The notes beneath the pieces were generated by a model. It had not been told where the DNA came from and did no database searches. It was given only the letters and a program-made list of their open reading frames with translations. From EX4572-165 sp964581795 (GTDB lineage: Archaea; Thermoplasmatota; E2; DHVEG-1), in NCBI GenBank assembly GCA_964581795.1, contig CAZOPW010000085.1, positions 1 to 5,704 on the forward strand: a stretch of 5,704 bases of DNA, written 5' to 3'. Every line of letters begins with the position of its first letter. The first letter of the stretch is position 1. Positions 4,978-5,704 of the stretch are shown here, piece by piece. The position numbers and the translations under genes are program-made.

Positions 4978-5704
4978 GATGCTGTTTAACCATTGATTTA
5001 ACTATATTTCGACGTTGTTTTAATTCCATTGGTTCGAAGAAAGATAAATTAGGATATTTGATATTTATTAGTATCAAAGGCGATGCTGGAGCCATATTAA
5101 AATCGAAATGTTTTTCAGGATGATCAAGTGCACTTTGAATTTGGTCCAAGCTTATTTTTTCCTTGCAATATTTTATCGATGCTTCCATCATCCTTCGAAT
5201 TTGATTCCATAAAAACGTTTGCGCACTAATCTCCACAGTGATAAAACCTTCATTCTTTCCAATATCTATCCGATTAATTGTTCGGATTGGATTTCGATGC
5301 GATTCAATTCGAGCAAAATTTGAAAAATCATGTGAACCCTGAAAGAGGGATAATGCTGTTCTTATTTTTTTAATAGAAAATTGTTCACTTGGAAGAAGAT
5401 ACTGATATGTTCTCATTTCCGCATAACGTGGGTTAAAATCACTCGGAACCGTCGTAATACCATAAGGGAAAATTGATTCAAATTCGTTTTTAACTAAAGA
5501 CAAAACGTGTCTTGGTTCCATTGAAGTGTAGAACGTCATGATATTTGTTAATGCTGAAACGTGTTTATCTGTCCTACTTGCACAACGGATTTCAGCTTCT
5601 TTTACATTAGAAATAATTTGTTTATCAAATAGCTTATCTATTATCTTTCCTTCAACAGTTTCAACAGTTGGTTGACGTGCATAACCATGGAAATGTAAAC
5701 CAAT
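4958..5704 (-). CDS. truA: tRNA pseudouridine synthase A (partial, N-terminus beyond window)
   Basis: TruA converts uridines at positions 38-40 of the anticodon stem-loop to pseudouridine. The frame runs open from the right edge through 248 codons to a TAA at 4958-4960, so only about ten N-terminal residues are missing against the usual 250-270. In visible numbering the family pattern FHGYARQPTVETVEG (5-19) is followed by the catalytic loop CASRTDKHVSAL (41-52), with nucleophile Asp46. Later come FANFAR-like DFSNFARIESHRNP, the RNA-binding FLWNQIRRMM, and APASPLILINIKY near the C-terminus. An internal ATG at 5539 is not the start, because the catalytic Asp lies upstream of it. His48 replaces the usual Gly two residues after the Asp. 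The gene converges on the ABC permease. Function is confident; the His effect is unknown. Confidence 0.95.
   Translation of the reverse strand: MGLHFHGYARQPTVETVEGKIIDKLFDKQIISNVKEAEIRCASRTDKHVSALTNIMTFYTSMEPRHVLSLVKNEFESIFPYGITTVPSDFNPRYAEMRTYQYLLPSEQFSIKKIRTALSLFQGSHDFSNFARIESHRNPIRTINRIDIGKNEGFITVEISAQTFLWNQIRRMMEASIKYCKEKISLDQIQSALDHPEKHFDFNMAPASPLILINIKYPNLSFFEPMELKQRRNIVKSMVKQHLTNLVF

Noticed and set aside
291..5020. Shared word CGACGTTGTT at about 291-300 and 5010-5019 as a dispersed repeat
   Set aside because: Both copies fall in coding sequence for a KQRR-type basic stretch on the minus strand; ten bases in two unrelated genes is coincidence or codon use.
5537..5539. ATG at 5539 as the start of truA
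   Set aside because: The frame continues to the right edge and the upstream codons contain the catalytic RTD motif and the FHGYARQP region, so the gene starts outside the window.

Overview
The window looks like ordinary chromosomal DNA from an AT-rich archaeon. The clearest evidence is the tRNA-Leu(CAA) at the left end: it has the archaeal tRNA-Leu body, and the 3' CCA is not encoded. Further support comes from TATA-like boxes ahead of genes, the absence of obvious bacterial -35/-10 promoters, and an archaeal-looking TruA. Shine-Dalgarno sequences are present and seem to be used. A methanogen-like euryarchaeon or a Thermoplasmatota member would fit, but the sequence does not settle the lineage.

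Layout: 1-85 is AT-rich with no gene. A tRNA-Leu (86-170, minus) is followed by a short spacer and a minus-strand EamA/DMT-type transporter (stop at 260; first accepted start codon TTG at 1135, but the frame and family pattern point to a start further upstream). A roughly 180-260 bp divergent promoter region separates it from a plus-strand pair: a LeuT-fold neurotransmitter:sodium symporter (1392-2873) and, overlapping its stop, a 34-residue MetS-like small subunit (2866-2970). Next on the same strand, after a 79 bp gap, is a two-gene ABC exporter: an ATPase with an N-terminal four-cysteine zinc ribbon (3050-4120) and an ABC-2/NosY-type permease (4117-4977), sharing an ATGA overlap. A minus-strand truA (4958 to beyond the right edge) converges on the permease, and the two coding ends overlap by 20 bp.

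Functionally this is mostly membrane transport plus tRNA: a possible small-molecule exporter (EamA), a sodium-driven amino-acid importer with its accessory peptide, an ABC-2 exporter of unknown substrate, one tRNA gene and one tRNA-modifying enzyme. I see no mobile element, CRISPR array, toxin-antitoxin pair or defence island. The points most worth a second look are the missing canonical start codon of the EamA gene, the zinc-ribbon/ABC ATPase fusion, the tiny transporter subunit, and a Gly-to-His change beside the TruA catalytic aspartate.
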